A stretch of DNA of 64,000 bases from Gammaproteobacteria bacterium (lineage in GTDB: Bacteria > Gemmatimonadota > Gemmatimonadetes > Longimicrobiales > Gaopeijiaceae), in contig JAPPJO010000049.1 of NCBI GenBank assembly GCA_028820325.1, positions 1 to 64,000 of the forward strand, read 5' to 3'. The notes under the pieces were generated by a model that saw only the letters and a list, made by a program, of their open reading frames with translations, had not been told where the DNA came from and ran no database searches. How positions within the stretch are numbered: the stretch's first letter is position 1; each line of letters starts with the position of its first letter. Both the position numbers and the translations under genes were made by a program. This document shows, one piece after another, positions 26,031-34,468 of the stretch.

Positions 26031-27443
26031 ATGCGCTCTCGTCCACTCAGCACAACCACCCTCACCCTTCGAACCCGGATCGGTCGCATAGGGGCACTCG
26101 CCGGCCTGTTCGCGGCCGTCCTCCTGCTCGTTCCCGCGCCCGCCTTCGCGCAGGAGTCCGGAGCGGATATGAGCTACGTCCTCAACACCTTCTCGTTCCT
26201 GATCTGGGGCGCGCTCGTGATGTGGATGTGCGCCGGCTTCACGATGCTGGAATCCGGTACCGTGCGGTCCAAGAACGCATCGATGATCTGTCTCAAGAAC
26301 ATCGGCATCTACGCGATCGCCGGACTCACCTACTACTTCGTCGGCTACGGCCTGATGTATGTCGACGTGAGCGGCTTCATCGGGTCCATCGACCTGTTCT
26401 ACGGCCCGTCGGCGGACGAGATCGCGCTGCTCGGAGGCGACGAGAGCGCGCTGCCCGCCGTGGTCGAAAACGGCTACGCGGTCACCTCGGACTGGTTCTT
26501 CCAGATGGTCTTCGTGGCGACCACGGCCTCGATCGTCTCCGGGGCGCTCGCGGAGCGCGTCAACATGTGGGCCTTCTTCGCCTTCACCGCGATACTGACG
26601 GCCTTCATCTACCCGGTCATCGGCTCCTGGCACTGGGGCGGTGGCTGGCTCGCCGAGAGGGGCTTCCAGGACTTCGCCGGGTCAACTCTGGTGCACTCCA
26701 CCGGGGGCTGGGCCGCGCTGGCCGGCGCCCTGGTGGTGGGGCCGCGCTGGGGCAGGTTCCGCAAGGACGGCACGGTCAAGGTCATGTCGCCCTCCAATAT
26801 CCCTGCCGTCACCCTGGGCGTGTTCATCCTCTGGCTGGGCTGGTTCGGCTTCAACGGCGGTTCGCAGCTCGCCCTCGACGGCGCGGTCAACGCCCTGGCC
26901 ATGAGCAACATCCTGGTGAACACCAACCTGGCGGCCGCCGCCGGCGTGGTCACCGCGCTCGCGGTCTCCCGGCCCATTCTCGGCCGGATCGACCTGTTCG
27001 CGGGCCTGAACGGCGCCCTCGCGGGCCTGGTCGCCATCACGGCGGGGCCCGACATCGTCGACGCCCGCTGGGCCGTCTTCATCGGCGCCGTCGGCGCGGT
27101 CGTGTGCACCCTGGGTCTCAAGTTCCTGGAGCAGCGGCGGATCGACGACGTGGTCGGCGCCGTCCCCGCGCACCTCTTCGCGGGCGTCTGGGGCACGCTG
27201 GCCACCTCGATCGCCGCCGGAGCCAACCTGGGCGTTCAGTTGCTCGGCGTCGTGAGCGTGGGGGCGTTCGTCTTCGGGGTCTCCTTCGTGGTGTGGACGA
27301 TCCTTGAGAAGACCATGGGCGTCCGCGTGTCGCGCACCGTGGAGGAGCTGGGACAGGATGCCGCCGAACTGGGGCTGGAAGCCTATCCCGAGTTCGTGCT
27401 CATGGTGGATCCGGACGAGGGTCAGGACTACCGCGATCCCTAG
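26031..27443 (+). CDS. amt: Ammonium transporter (Amt family)
   Basis: 470 residues with a cleavable signal (FAAVLLLVPAPAFAQ) and then 11 membrane helices typical of Amt/AmtB. Signatures: WGALVMWMCAGFTMLESGTVRSKNASMICLKN at helix 1, ASIVSGALAERVNMWAFF, GGWAALAGALVVGPRWGRF (with the conserved HSTGG entrance), and AHLFAGVWGTLA. It conducts ammonium/ammonia inward. The C-terminal tail is longer than usual and acidic. The start at 26031 has CCGGAGAAACC upstream; an upstream Met at 25971 would disrupt the signal. Only 33 bp separate it from an ATP-grasp ligase gene; no glnK/PII gene is visible next to it. Confidence 0.9.
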   Translation: MRSRPLSTTTLTLRTRIGRIGALAGLFAAVLLLVPAPAFAQESGADMSYVLNTFSFLIWGALVMWMCAGFTMLESGTVRSKNASMICLKNIGIYAIAGLTYYFVGYGLMYVDVSGFIGSIDLFYGPSADEIALLGGDESALPAVVENGYAVTSDWFFQMVFVATTASIVSGALAERVNMWAFFAFTAILTAFIYPVIGSWHWGGGWLAERGFQDFAGSTLVHSTGGWAALAGALVVGPRWGRFRKDGTVKVMSPSNIPAVTLGVFILWLGWFGFNGGSQLALDGAVNALAMSNILVNTNLAAAAGVVTALAVSRPILGRIDLFAGLNGALAGLVAITAGPDIVDARWAVFIGAVGAVVCTLGLKFLEQRRIDDVVGAVPAHLFAGVWGTLATSIAAGANLGVQLLGVVSVGAFVFGVSFVVWTILEKTMGVRVSRTVEELGQDAAELGLEAYPEFVLMVDPDEGQDYRDP

Positions 27444-27476
27444 CCCACGTACGGCCAACAGGAGCACAACGGAACC

Positions 27477-28997
27477 TTGACTGCGTCCCGGCACGCATCC
27501 TTCGACCGCGCGTACCCTGACGTGTCCCAGCCCGGAGTGGCCGGGTCGGGGGGGTTCGCGCGCTACGAGATCGACGCACGCTTCTACGACGAGATGTTCC
27601 GCGAAGACGGCAGCCTGCGCGGCGTATCGCGGCGTCTGGGCACGGCTCTTTCACGGGCGTCGCCGGAGGATCTGGCGCAGCTTCAGGAAGGCGTTGCGCG
27701 CCGCTTCATCCACGAGGGGATCACCTTTACCGTCATCGGCGCGGACGAGGCCTCGGAGCAGATCATCCCCATCGACTGCGTTCCCCGTCTGCTCACGGCC
27801 GACGAATGGGACCACATCGACCGGGGCCTCAGGCAGCGGCTGACCGCGCTCAACCTCTTCCTCAGGGACATCTACCACGACGGCCGGTCGCTGCGTGACG
27901 GGATCGTGCCTCCCGACCTGGTGCTGGGGTGTCCCCAGTACCGCGTCGAGATGCGGGGCCTGCAGGTTCCCAACGACATCTACGTCTCGGTCTGCGGCAC
28001 CGATGTGGTGCGAACCCATGCGGGCTTCGCGGTGCTCGAGGACAATCTGCGGGTTCCCTCCGGGGTCTCGTACATGCTGGCCTGCCGCGTCGCCATGAAA
28101 CAGGCGTTTCCGCGGCTGTACCGGGCGCACAACGTGCGCGAGATCGCCCGCTATCCCGAACAGCTCTACGCCACCCTGGCATCGCTGGGATCCTGGGCGG
28201 GCACGCCCCGGGTGGCGGTGCTCTCCCCGGGCCGCTACAACTCCGCCTACTACGAGCACGCCTTCCTGGCCGGGGAGATGGGCGCCGACCTGGTGGAGGG
28301 GCGGGACCTGGTGGTGCACGACGGCATCGTGTACGCCCGCACCGTCACGGGGCTCAGGCGCATAGACGTCATCTACCGGCGCGTGGACGACGACTTCCTG
28401 GATCCGGTCACCTTCCGCTCCGACTCGCTGCTGGGGGTTCCAGGCCTCTTCCACGCGTACCGGGCGGGCAACGTGGTGATCGCCAACGCCCCGGGCACCG
28501 GCGTCGCCGACGACAAGGCGGTCTACGCCTACGTGCCGGACCTCATTCGCTACTTCCTCGACGAAGAGCCCATCCTGGCCAACGTCGAAACCCACCTGTG
28601 CCGCACGCGCGAGGGGCTCGCATACACCCTGGACAACCTCGAGCGGCTGGTGGTCAAGGAGGTGGGCGGATCGGGCGGATACGGAATGCTGGTCGGACCG
28701 CATTCCACGGCCGCCGAGCGCGACAGGTACGCGGCCCGCCTGCGCAGCCACCCGGACAACTTCATTTCCCAGCCGGTGCTCGATCTGTCGAGGGCGATGT
28801 GCTTCGTGGAAGGCAATCTGGAACCGCGCCACGTGGATGTCCGCCCGTTCGTGCTGCGGGGCCGCTCCGACACCTGGATCGCTCCCGGCGGCCTCTGCCG
28901 GGTGGCGCTCCGGAGGGGCGGGCTGGTGGTGAACTCCAGCCAGGGCGGGGGCTGCAAGGACCTCTGGGTTCTGCGTGACGGCCAGGTGCCCGACTGA
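27477..28997 (+). CDS. Circularly permuted ATP-grasp protein (DUF404/DUF407)
   Basis: 506 residues starting at TTG. Typical family features: ARYEIDARFYDEMF near the N-terminus, PIDCVPRLLTADEWDHIDRGLRQRLTALNLFLRDIYH, EDNLRVPSGVSYMLACR, VEGRDLVVHDGIVYARTVTGLRRIDVIYRRVDDDFLDP, and VKEVGGSGGYGMLVGPHS (ATP-binding). It is a predicted amide-bond ligase of the circularly permuted ATP-grasp type 2 class. Its next two genes are an alpha-E protein and a transglutaminase, the known conserved trio; the trio is predicted to make or modify a peptide, but its product is unknown. The stop overlaps the next start (TGATG). Confidence 0.85.
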   Translation: MTASRHASFDRAYPDVSQPGVAGSGGFARYEIDARFYDEMFREDGSLRGVSRRLGTALSRASPEDLAQLQEGVARRFIHEGITFTVIGADEASEQIIPIDCVPRLLTADEWDHIDRGLRQRLTALNLFLRDIYHDGRSLRDGIVPPDLVLGCPQYRVEMRGLQVPNDIYVSVCGTDVVRTHAGFAVLEDNLRVPSGVSYMLACRVAMKQAFPRLYRAHNVREIARYPEQLYATLASLGSWAGTPRVAVLSPGRYNSAYYEHAFLAGEMGADLVEGRDLVVHDGIVYARTVTGLRRIDVIYRRVDDDFLDPVTFRSDSLLGVPGLFHAYRAGNVVIANAPGTGVADDKAVYAYVPDLIRYFLDEEPILANVETHLCRTREGLAYTLDNLERLVVKEVGGSGGYGMLVGPHSTAAERDRYAARLRSHPDNFISQPVLDLSRAMCFVEGNLEPRHVDVRPFVLRGRSDTWIAPGGLCRVALRRGGLVVNSSQGGGCKDLWVLRDGQVPD

Positions 28998-29974
28998 TGC
29001 TCGCCCGGGCCGCAGCGGACTTCTACTGGATGGGGCGCTACTTCGAGCGTGCCGAGCACACCGCCCGGCTGCTCCGGTATCAGCTTGCGCGCCTCGTCGA
29101 CACTCCCGCCGGCGAGCTGGCGGTGGGCTGGAGGGTGATCTACCGTGCCCTCGGACAGTCGGCGCCCATCACCCCCACCGTCACCGACGAAGCCGAATCG
29201 TTCCTGCTCGCCGACGCCTATACGCTCGCCGCGAGCCTGGTCGAGGAGACCACCAACCCCGACTCCATCATCCGCTGCTGGACCACGGCGCGGGACAACG
29301 CCAAGCAGCTCCGGCCCTGGCTCCCGGTCCGGGTCTGGACCTGTCTCAACCAGGGCTTCTTCTGGCTTCGCGACTGCGACTTCCCCGCCGCCTGGGCAAC
29401 CGGACCGGCTGCGCTGGCGGGCGAGGCGATCGACCGGCTGCGGCTGCTGGCGGGGGTGGTGGAAGCCCGCATGCCCCGCGACGACGCATGGCGCTTCCTG
29501 GAGCTCGGACAATTCGTCGAACGTCTTCAGCACCAGGCGGCCCTGCTGGACGCCTGGGACCGCATCGGCCAGGCTCCCGGCGACGCGCCCTCGCTGTCGT
29601 GGGCGGGGCTCCTGCGGGTCTGCGCGGCCCATGAGTTCTACTGCCGCACCCACTCCATGGTGATCCGCCGGGGACCGGCGCTGGCGTTTCTGGCCCGCAA
29701 CCCGGAGTTGCCCCAGTCGCTGTGCTTCGCGGTGCATCGCATCGAGCGGCTTCTTGCGGGCATCGACCCGAGGGGCGCGCGCTATCCCCTGGCGGCTCCC
29801 CACCGCATGGTGCTGCGCCTGTCCGCAACCGTGGAAACGGACCCCGCAAGCGAGAACGATGCCGAAGGGGATGGAGGGTCGTTCGAGGCGCTGCTGAAGG
29901 ACAGCCGGGCGCTCCACGGCATCACCGTGTCGACGTACTTCGACTACCCCGTGGAAGCCGGGCTGCCGTCGTGA
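28997..29974 (+). CDS. Alpha-E domain protein (DUF403)
   Basis: 325 residues, almost all alpha-helical. It starts MLARAAADFYWMGRYFERAEHTARLL, the standard opening of the alpha-E family, and has PDSIIRCWTTARDNAKQLR and RAHEFY-like helical motifs further on. The family is found almost only next to circularly permuted ATP-grasp and transglutaminase genes, and has been predicted to be a partner or scaffold in peptide synthesis; no activity is shown. The start overlaps the upstream stop and the end overlaps the next start (GTGA), so all three are translationally coupled. Confidence 0.85.
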   Translation: MLARAAADFYWMGRYFERAEHTARLLRYQLARLVDTPAGELAVGWRVIYRALGQSAPITPTVTDEAESFLLADAYTLAASLVEETTNPDSIIRCWTTARDNAKQLRPWLPVRVWTCLNQGFFWLRDCDFPAAWATGPAALAGEAIDRLRLLAGVVEARMPRDDAWRFLELGQFVERLQHQAALLDAWDRIGQAPGDAPSLSWAGLLRVCAAHEFYCRTHSMVIRRGPALAFLARNPELPQSLCFAVHRIERLLAGIDPRGARYPLAAPHRMVLRLSATVETDPASENDAEGDGGSFEALLKDSRALHGITVSTYFDYPVEAGLPS

Positions 29975-30843
29975 GCGCGCGCTACCGCATCCGGCACGAG
30001 CTCGAGTTCCGCTACGACGCTCCGGTGCGCGGATCCGTCATGACCCTCTTCCTGTCTCCGGTCCGGGATCGCCGCCAGCAACTGCGCAGCTTCTCCATCG
30101 AAACCGACCCCGGCGGAGCCGTGTTCGAGTTCAGGGGGCCCTTCGGAAACCGCGGCCACTTCTTCGACCGGCCGGGCCACCACCGCGCACTCCGGATCGT
30201 CGCCCGCTCCCGCGTGGAGGTCTCGCCCCCCGAAGCGGTTCCCGGCGACCCGGGACCTGGCTCGTGGGAGGCGCTCGCGTCCGAGATCCGGGCGCCGGAG
30301 CTCTGGCTCATGCTGCAGCCGAGCCGCTTCGCGCAGCCGTCGTCCGCGGCCCTGGGACAATTCGTGTCGGCGCGCGGCATCGAGAAGAGAGACGATGTCA
30401 TGGGGAGCATTCGCGCCCTGCTGGCGCGAATCTACGAGGCCTTCGAGTTCTCACCCGGCATCACCGCGGCCGACTCGCCCATCGAGCACATTCTGGAGAC
30501 CGGCCGGGGCGTGTGTCAGGACTATGCCCACGTCATGATCTCCGTCCTTCGCGGCTGGGGAGTCCCCACCCGCTACGTCTCGGGTTATCTCGGGCCCCAC
30601 GGCGATCTGACTTCAACCAACGAAAGCCATGCCTGGGTGGAATGCTGGTTGCCCGGGTCGGGATGGCGCGGTTTCGATCCCGCCAACAACTGCGACTGCG
30701 ATGAGCGCCATGTGCGCGCCGCGGTAGGCAGGGACTACGCCGACGTACCCCCGGTGCGGGGCGTCTTTCGCGGATCCGCCAACTCGGCCCTCGCCGCGCG
30801 CGTGGAGGTGGTCCGGGACGGGCAGGACGGGATGGAGCAGTGA
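29971..30843 (+). CDS. Transglutaminase-like cysteine protease/peptidase
   Basis: 290 residues with the bacterial transglutaminase N-terminal beta domain (YRIRHELEFRYDAPVRGSVM) followed by the core. The catalytic triad is visible: Cys182 in GRGVCQDYAHV, His220 in NESHAWVECW and Asp236 in GFDPANNC. The late motif NCDCDERHVRAAVGRDYADVPPVRGVFRG is typical of this family. It probably cleaves or transfers a peptide made by the ATP-grasp ligase; no signal peptide is seen. It begins with GTG at 29971, overlapping the alpha-E stop. Confidence 0.87.
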   Translation: MSARYRIRHELEFRYDAPVRGSVMTLFLSPVRDRRQQLRSFSIETDPGGAVFEFRGPFGNRGHFFDRPGHHRALRIVARSRVEVSPPEAVPGDPGPGSWEALASEIRAPELWLMLQPSRFAQPSSAALGQFVSARGIEKRDDVMGSIRALLARIYEAFEFSPGITAADSPIEHILETGRGVCQDYAHVMISVLRGWGVPTRYVSGYLGPHGDLTSTNESHAWVECWLPGSGWRGFDPANNCDCDERHVRAAVGRDYADVPPVRGVFRGSANSALAARVEVVRDGQDGMEQ

Positions 30844-30884
30844 GGAATTCAACCAGCGACCATAAATGTCATCAAGGGGGAAAT

Positions 30885-31646
30885 ATGTTTGCGACCCGTA
30901 GCGCACGCGTCCTGTTCTCGACGCTCACCATTGCCCTGATTCTCTCGTTTGCAGGCCCGGTTCAGGGCCAGTCCGCCTCCATCGGCGCCGATGTCGTCAG
31001 CCGCTACGTCTGGCGCGGCACCGACTTCGGGGAATCGATGTCCGTGCAGCCCGCGCTGACCCTCGGTTTCGGAGGCCTGGAGGGGGGCGTCTGGGGCTCC
31101 ACTTCCATCTCCGCCTCCGGAGCCGGCGCCAACGAGGTCGACCTCTGGGCCACGTATACCGTTGCGGCCTCGAACGGCTCTTCGTTCTCGTTCGGGTTCA
31201 CGGACTACTACTTCCCGGCCCCCGCGGCCGACGGCTTCTTCGTCACGGATGCCCACATACTCGAGTTGTCGGCTTCCTTCACCGGGCCGGAGAGCTTCCC
31301 GCTGACGCTCTTTGCCGGAAGGATGTCGCGGAACGACCACGACAATTCCCTGTACCTGGAAGCCAGCGTTCCCGTGTCGGCCTTCGAGGACGTCGAGATG
31401 AGCCTGACGGCGGGGATGGTGGCCGGCGAAAGCCAGTTCTACGGGACCGAGGGAACCGCGTTCGTGAATCTGGGCGTATCGGCCAGCAAGGATCTGGTCA
31501 TCACCGATGACTTTGCGGTGCCCGTGACCGTCTCGTATATCGTCAACGCGAACCGCCTCGAACGGGACATGGATCACCACGGGGAGCCTCTCGGGGCGGA
31601 TCCCGACCGCGCGTTTCTCGTCTTCGGTTTCAGCCTGTCGCCGTAG
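30885..31646 (+). CDS. TorF-like putative porin (TIGR02001-type)
   Basis: 253 residues with a signal peptide (STLTIALILSFAGPVQG). The mature part starts QSASIGADVVSRYVWRGTDFGESMSVQPALTLGF, the typical opening of TorF-type outer-membrane proteins, and consists of amphipathic beta strands ending AFLVFGFSLSP. It likely forms an outer-membrane channel. The start is set by AAGGGGGAAAT before the ATG at 30885. It follows the transglutaminase gene by 41 bp on the same strand, and so may be part of the transcript from amt. Confidence 0.65.
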   Translation: MFATRSARVLFSTLTIALILSFAGPVQGQSASIGADVVSRYVWRGTDFGESMSVQPALTLGFGGLEGGVWGSTSISASGAGANEVDLWATYTVAASNGSSFSFGFTDYYFPAPAADGFFVTDAHILELSASFTGPESFPLTLFAGRMSRNDHDNSLYLEASVPVSAFEDVEMSLTAGMVAGESQFYGTEGTAFVNLGVSASKDLVITDDFAVPVTVSYIVNANRLERDMDHHGEPLGADPDRAFLVFGFSLSP

Positions 31647-31703
31647 GCGGACGGGACGCGTCACTCCAGCAAAGCGCAAAGGGCCGGAGACACCGGGACT
31701 CAG

Positions 31704-32393
31704 GTGGGCAACGGACGAAGTGTAGCGGGCATCGTTCTCGCAGCCGGTTCTTCGACCCGCATGGGTCGGAACAAGCTTCTGCTTGAGGTGGCGGGCGAGG
31801 CGCTGGTCCGGCGCGCGGTGCGGATCTCGAGGGAGGCCGGTCTGGACCCGGTGGTGGTGGTCACGGGGCACGCGCGCGAGCGGATCGAGCGGGAGATCGC
31901 GGATCTCGACTGTACGCCTGTATTCAACGCCAACCACCGTGCGGGCATCCAGACCTCGGCGGCTTCGGGTGTCGCCGGGGTCGCGGGCGCGTGCGACGCC
32001 GCCGTGATCATGCTCGCAGACATGCCGTTCGTGACCGCGCGCATGCTGCGCACGCTGGTGGAGCGCTACACTGCGGAAGGGCCGCCGCTGGTGGTGTCCC
32101 GATACGGCGGCGAGGTGAACGCGCCCCCGATGCTCTACGACCGGGTGCTCTTCCCCGAGGTGACCCGCATGCGCGCCGGGTGCGGGCGGGAGGTGGTGCG
32201 CCGCCACTACGACCGGGCCGTGCAGGTCGAGTGGCCGGCGGGCCGGTTGCGCGACCTCGACCGCCCGGAAGACTACGCGGCCGTGGTCGAGGAACTCGCG
32301 CGCGCCGAGGGGGGCGCCAGGGAGGAGGGGGGCGCGGGGGCGGCGGCGGACGCGGAGGCGGCGGCGGGCCCTACCCCGGGTGAGCGAAATTGA
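31704..32393 (+). CDS. mocA: Molybdenum cofactor cytidylyltransferase-like (MocA family)
   Basis: 229 residues, starting at GTG. Nucleotidyltransferase signature GIVLAAGSSTRMGRNKLLLEVAG, then VVVVTGHARERIE, NANHRAGIQTSAASG, ADMPFVTARMLRTLVERY and a C-terminal DLDRPEDYAAV. MocA/CoxI-type enzymes turn molybdopterin into the cytosine dinucleotide cofactor needed by xanthine oxidase-family enzymes such as CO dehydrogenase. Its position at the head of the cox cluster, with stop overlapping the XdhC start (TTGA), supports that. The last ~25 residues are a low-complexity Ala/Gly/Glu tail. Confidence 0.8.
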   Translation: MGNGRSVAGIVLAAGSSTRMGRNKLLLEVAGEALVRRAVRISREAGLDPVVVVTGHARERIEREIADLDCTPVFNANHRAGIQTSAASGVAGVAGACDAAVIMLADMPFVTARMLRTLVERYTAEGPPLVVSRYGGEVNAPPMLYDRVLFPEVTRMRAGCGREVVRRHYDRAVQVEWPAGRLRDLDRPEDYAAVVEELARAEGGAREEGGAGAAADAEAAAGPTPGERN

Positions 32394-33538
32394 CCGGCGA
32401 CCTGCTGCGCCTGGCGGCCCGAATGGAACGCGAGCGGCGCCCGTTCGCGCTGGCCACCGTGGTAAGGAGCGAGCGCCCCACCTCCGGCAAGCCGGGCAAC
32501 GCGGCGCTGATCGACCCCGAGGGAACCATGCACGGATGGATCGGCGGGAGCTGCACCCGCTCGGAGGTGATCCGGCATGCCCTGGAGGCGCTCCGACTGG
32601 GGGAGCCCCGGCTGCTGGCATTCGGGGCCGACGAGGAGCGGCCCGACGATCTGGTGAGGGTATCCATGTCCTGCGCGAGCGGAGGAAAAGTGGAAGTGCA
32701 CATCAACCCCGTGTTGCCGGCGCCCGTCCTGCTGGTGGCGGGTGACTCGCCCGTGGCGCTCGCCCTGCTCAGGCTGGGGGGCGCGATGGGGTACCGGACG
32801 GTAGCGACCGCGTCCGCCAATGAGGCCATCAGCGAGGAACTGGCCGACATCGCCGACGAGCGCGCCAAGAACCTCGCCGGCTGGGTGGGGATGCTCGCGT
32901 CCCGTTCTCCCGGAACGCGGTTTTTCGCGGTGGTGGCCACCATGGGCCGCGAGGACGAGCGGACGCTCGCGTCGCTCGCAGGCGCCGCGCCCGACTACCT
33001 GGGCGTGGTGGCGTCCCCGCGGCGGATGCGGAGCGTGCGCGCGGTGCTGTCGGGTCTCGGGCTCGGCGATGACGCGATCGGCCGCATCCGCGGGCCCGCC
33101 GGCCTCGACCTGGGCGCCGAGCAGCCCGAAGAGATCGCGGTGAGCATTCTGGCGGAGATCGTGGGGGAGAGCCGGCGGGCGAGCGGGGGTGGGGCGGCCG
33201 GATCGGGCGGCGCGGGCGGCGCACCGAAAAACGTTGCGCGTTCGGATGTGGAGAGCGGTGACACGGGCACTACCGCGACGGATGCTTCGGGCCGCGCACC
33301 AGAAAACGTTGCGCGCTCGGATCTGGCCGGCGGTGGCGGCGCGTCCGGCGACTCCGACGCGACCTCCGCGGCCGCCTGGGCTACCGACCCCGTGTGCGGG
33401 ATGACGGTGCCGGTCGCAGGGTCCCCCTCGGCAGTCCACGACGGCAAGACCCTCCACTTCTGCTGCGAGGGCTGCCGCGGCCTCTTCGAGTCGACCCCGG
33501 AGGTTTTCGCCTCCAACCCCGCGACGGGTCCGGCGTGA
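32390..33538 (+). CDS. XdhC/CoxF-like maturation factor with C-terminal YHS domain
   Basis: 382 residues. Residues 1-250 are an XdhC/CoxI protein: FALATVVRSERPTSGKPGNAALIDPEG, MHGWIGGSCTRSEVIRHAL, VSMSCASGGKVEVHINP, then a NAD-binding-like segment ending APDYLGVVASPRRMRSVRAVLSGLGL. XdhC-type factors bind and protect sulfurated molybdenum cofactor for insertion. A ~60-residue Gly/Ser/Ala linker with a duplicated APxNVARSD element follows, then a YHS metal-binding domain at ~335-382 (TDPVCGMTVPV, then FCCEGCRGLFESTPEVFASNP). YHS domains commonly bind copper or other soft metals. The start is TTG at 32390, overlapping mocA; the stop overlaps the MoxR-like ATPase start. Confidence 0.82.
   Translation: MTGDLLRLAARMERERRPFALATVVRSERPTSGKPGNAALIDPEGTMHGWIGGSCTRSEVIRHALEALRLGEPRLLAFGADEERPDDLVRVSMSCASGGKVEVHINPVLPAPVLLVAGDSPVALALLRLGGAMGYRTVATASANEAISEELADIADERAKNLAGWVGMLASRSPGTRFFAVVATMGREDERTLASLAGAAPDYLGVVASPRRMRSVRAVLSGLGLGDDAIGRIRGPAGLDLGAEQPEEIAVSILAEIVGESRRASGGGAAGSGGAGGAPKNVARSDVESGDTGTTATDASGRAPENVARSDLAGGGGASGDSDATSAAAWATDPVCGMTVPVAGSPSAVHDGKTLHFCCEGCRGLFESTPEVFASNPATGPA
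33221..33322 (+). repeat. Direct repeat in the linker of the XdhC-YHS gene
   Basis: Two 27-bp copies (33221-33247 and 33296-33322), differing at three bases, each encoding APxNVARSD. They share GAAAAACGTT-like AT-rich sequence unlike the surrounding GC-rich linker. Confidence 0.7.
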
Positions 33539-34431
33539 GACCCGAGATCCGCGCGCTGCAGGAGGCGATGCGCCGGGCGGACTACATCGCCGAGCCATCC
33601 ATCGTCACCGCCGTCCACCTGGCGCGCGCGATGGAAAAGCCGCTTCTGGTCGAAGGCGACGCGGGGGTCGGCAAGACCGAGATCGCCAAGGTGATGGCCA
33701 CCCTAATGCAGACCGAGCTCATCCGGCTCCAGTGCTACGAGGGGCTCGACGTCAACACCGCGCTCTACGAGTGGAACTACCAGAAGCAGTTGCTCCGCCT
33801 GCGCATGGGGAGTGGTGAGGCGGAGGACGCCCCCGACACCCGCGACGACCACCTTGAAGGCGTCATCTTCGGGCGCCGCTACCTGCTCGAGCGGCCGCTG
33901 CTGCGCGCCATCACGCGCGACACGCCCCCCGTGCTGCTCATCGACGAAATCGACCGGGCCGACGAGGGGTTCGAGGCCTTCCTGCTCGAGGTGCTCTCCG
34001 ACTTCCAGGTGACCATCCCCGAACTGGGCACCATCCGCGCAACCCACCGGCCGCTCGTCGTGCTCACCTCGAACCGGAGCCGCGAGATCGGCGACGCACT
34101 GCGGCGGCGCTGCCTCTACCTCTACATCGAGCACCCGACCTTCGGCAAGGAGGTCGAAATCATCCGCGCCAAGGTGCCTGGGATATCCGACGCGCTCGCC
34201 GCCCAGATCACGCACGTCGTGCAGGGGCTGCGCGCGCGGCGTCTCATGAAGCCCCCCGGCGTGGCCGAAACGCTCGACTGGGCGCGCGCCCTGGTCACGC
34301 TGCATCAGGATCACCTCGACGCCGAGATCGTCTCCGAGACGCTGGGCTGCCTCGTGAAGGATCGGCACGACATCAGCCTGCTCCACGCGGAGGACGTCGA
34401 GACCCTGCTTGCGGGCGCCGGGGCCGGCTGA
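33535..34431 (+). CDS. coxD: MoxR/CoxD-like AAA+ ATPase
   Basis: 298 residues, GTG start overlapping the XdhC stop. AAA+ motifs: Walker A GDAGVGKTE, Walker B VLLIDEIDRADEGFEAFLLE, sensor-1 VVLTSNRSREIGDALRRRCLYLYIEHP. The opening segment ADYIAEPSIVTAVHLARAMEKPLLVEG matches CoxD-type MoxR ATPases. CoxD uses ATP to help mature the Mo-Cu active site, with CoxE. The length and absence of a membrane segment match cytoplasmic CoxD. Confidence 0.85.
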   Translation: MRPEIRALQEAMRRADYIAEPSIVTAVHLARAMEKPLLVEGDAGVGKTEIAKVMATLMQTELIRLQCYEGLDVNTALYEWNYQKQLLRLRMGSGEAEDAPDTRDDHLEGVIFGRRYLLERPLLRAITRDTPPVLLIDEIDRADEGFEAFLLEVLSDFQVTIPELGTIRATHRPLVVLTSNRSREIGDALRRRCLYLYIEHPTFGKEVEIIRAKVPGISDALAAQITHVVQGLRARRLMKPPGVAETLDWARALVTLHQDHLDAEIVSETLGCLVKDRHDISLLHAEDVETLLAGAGAG

Positions 34432-34468
34432 TGCGCGCGGCCGCGCCAGCTCGCCAAGGGCTCCGCTG

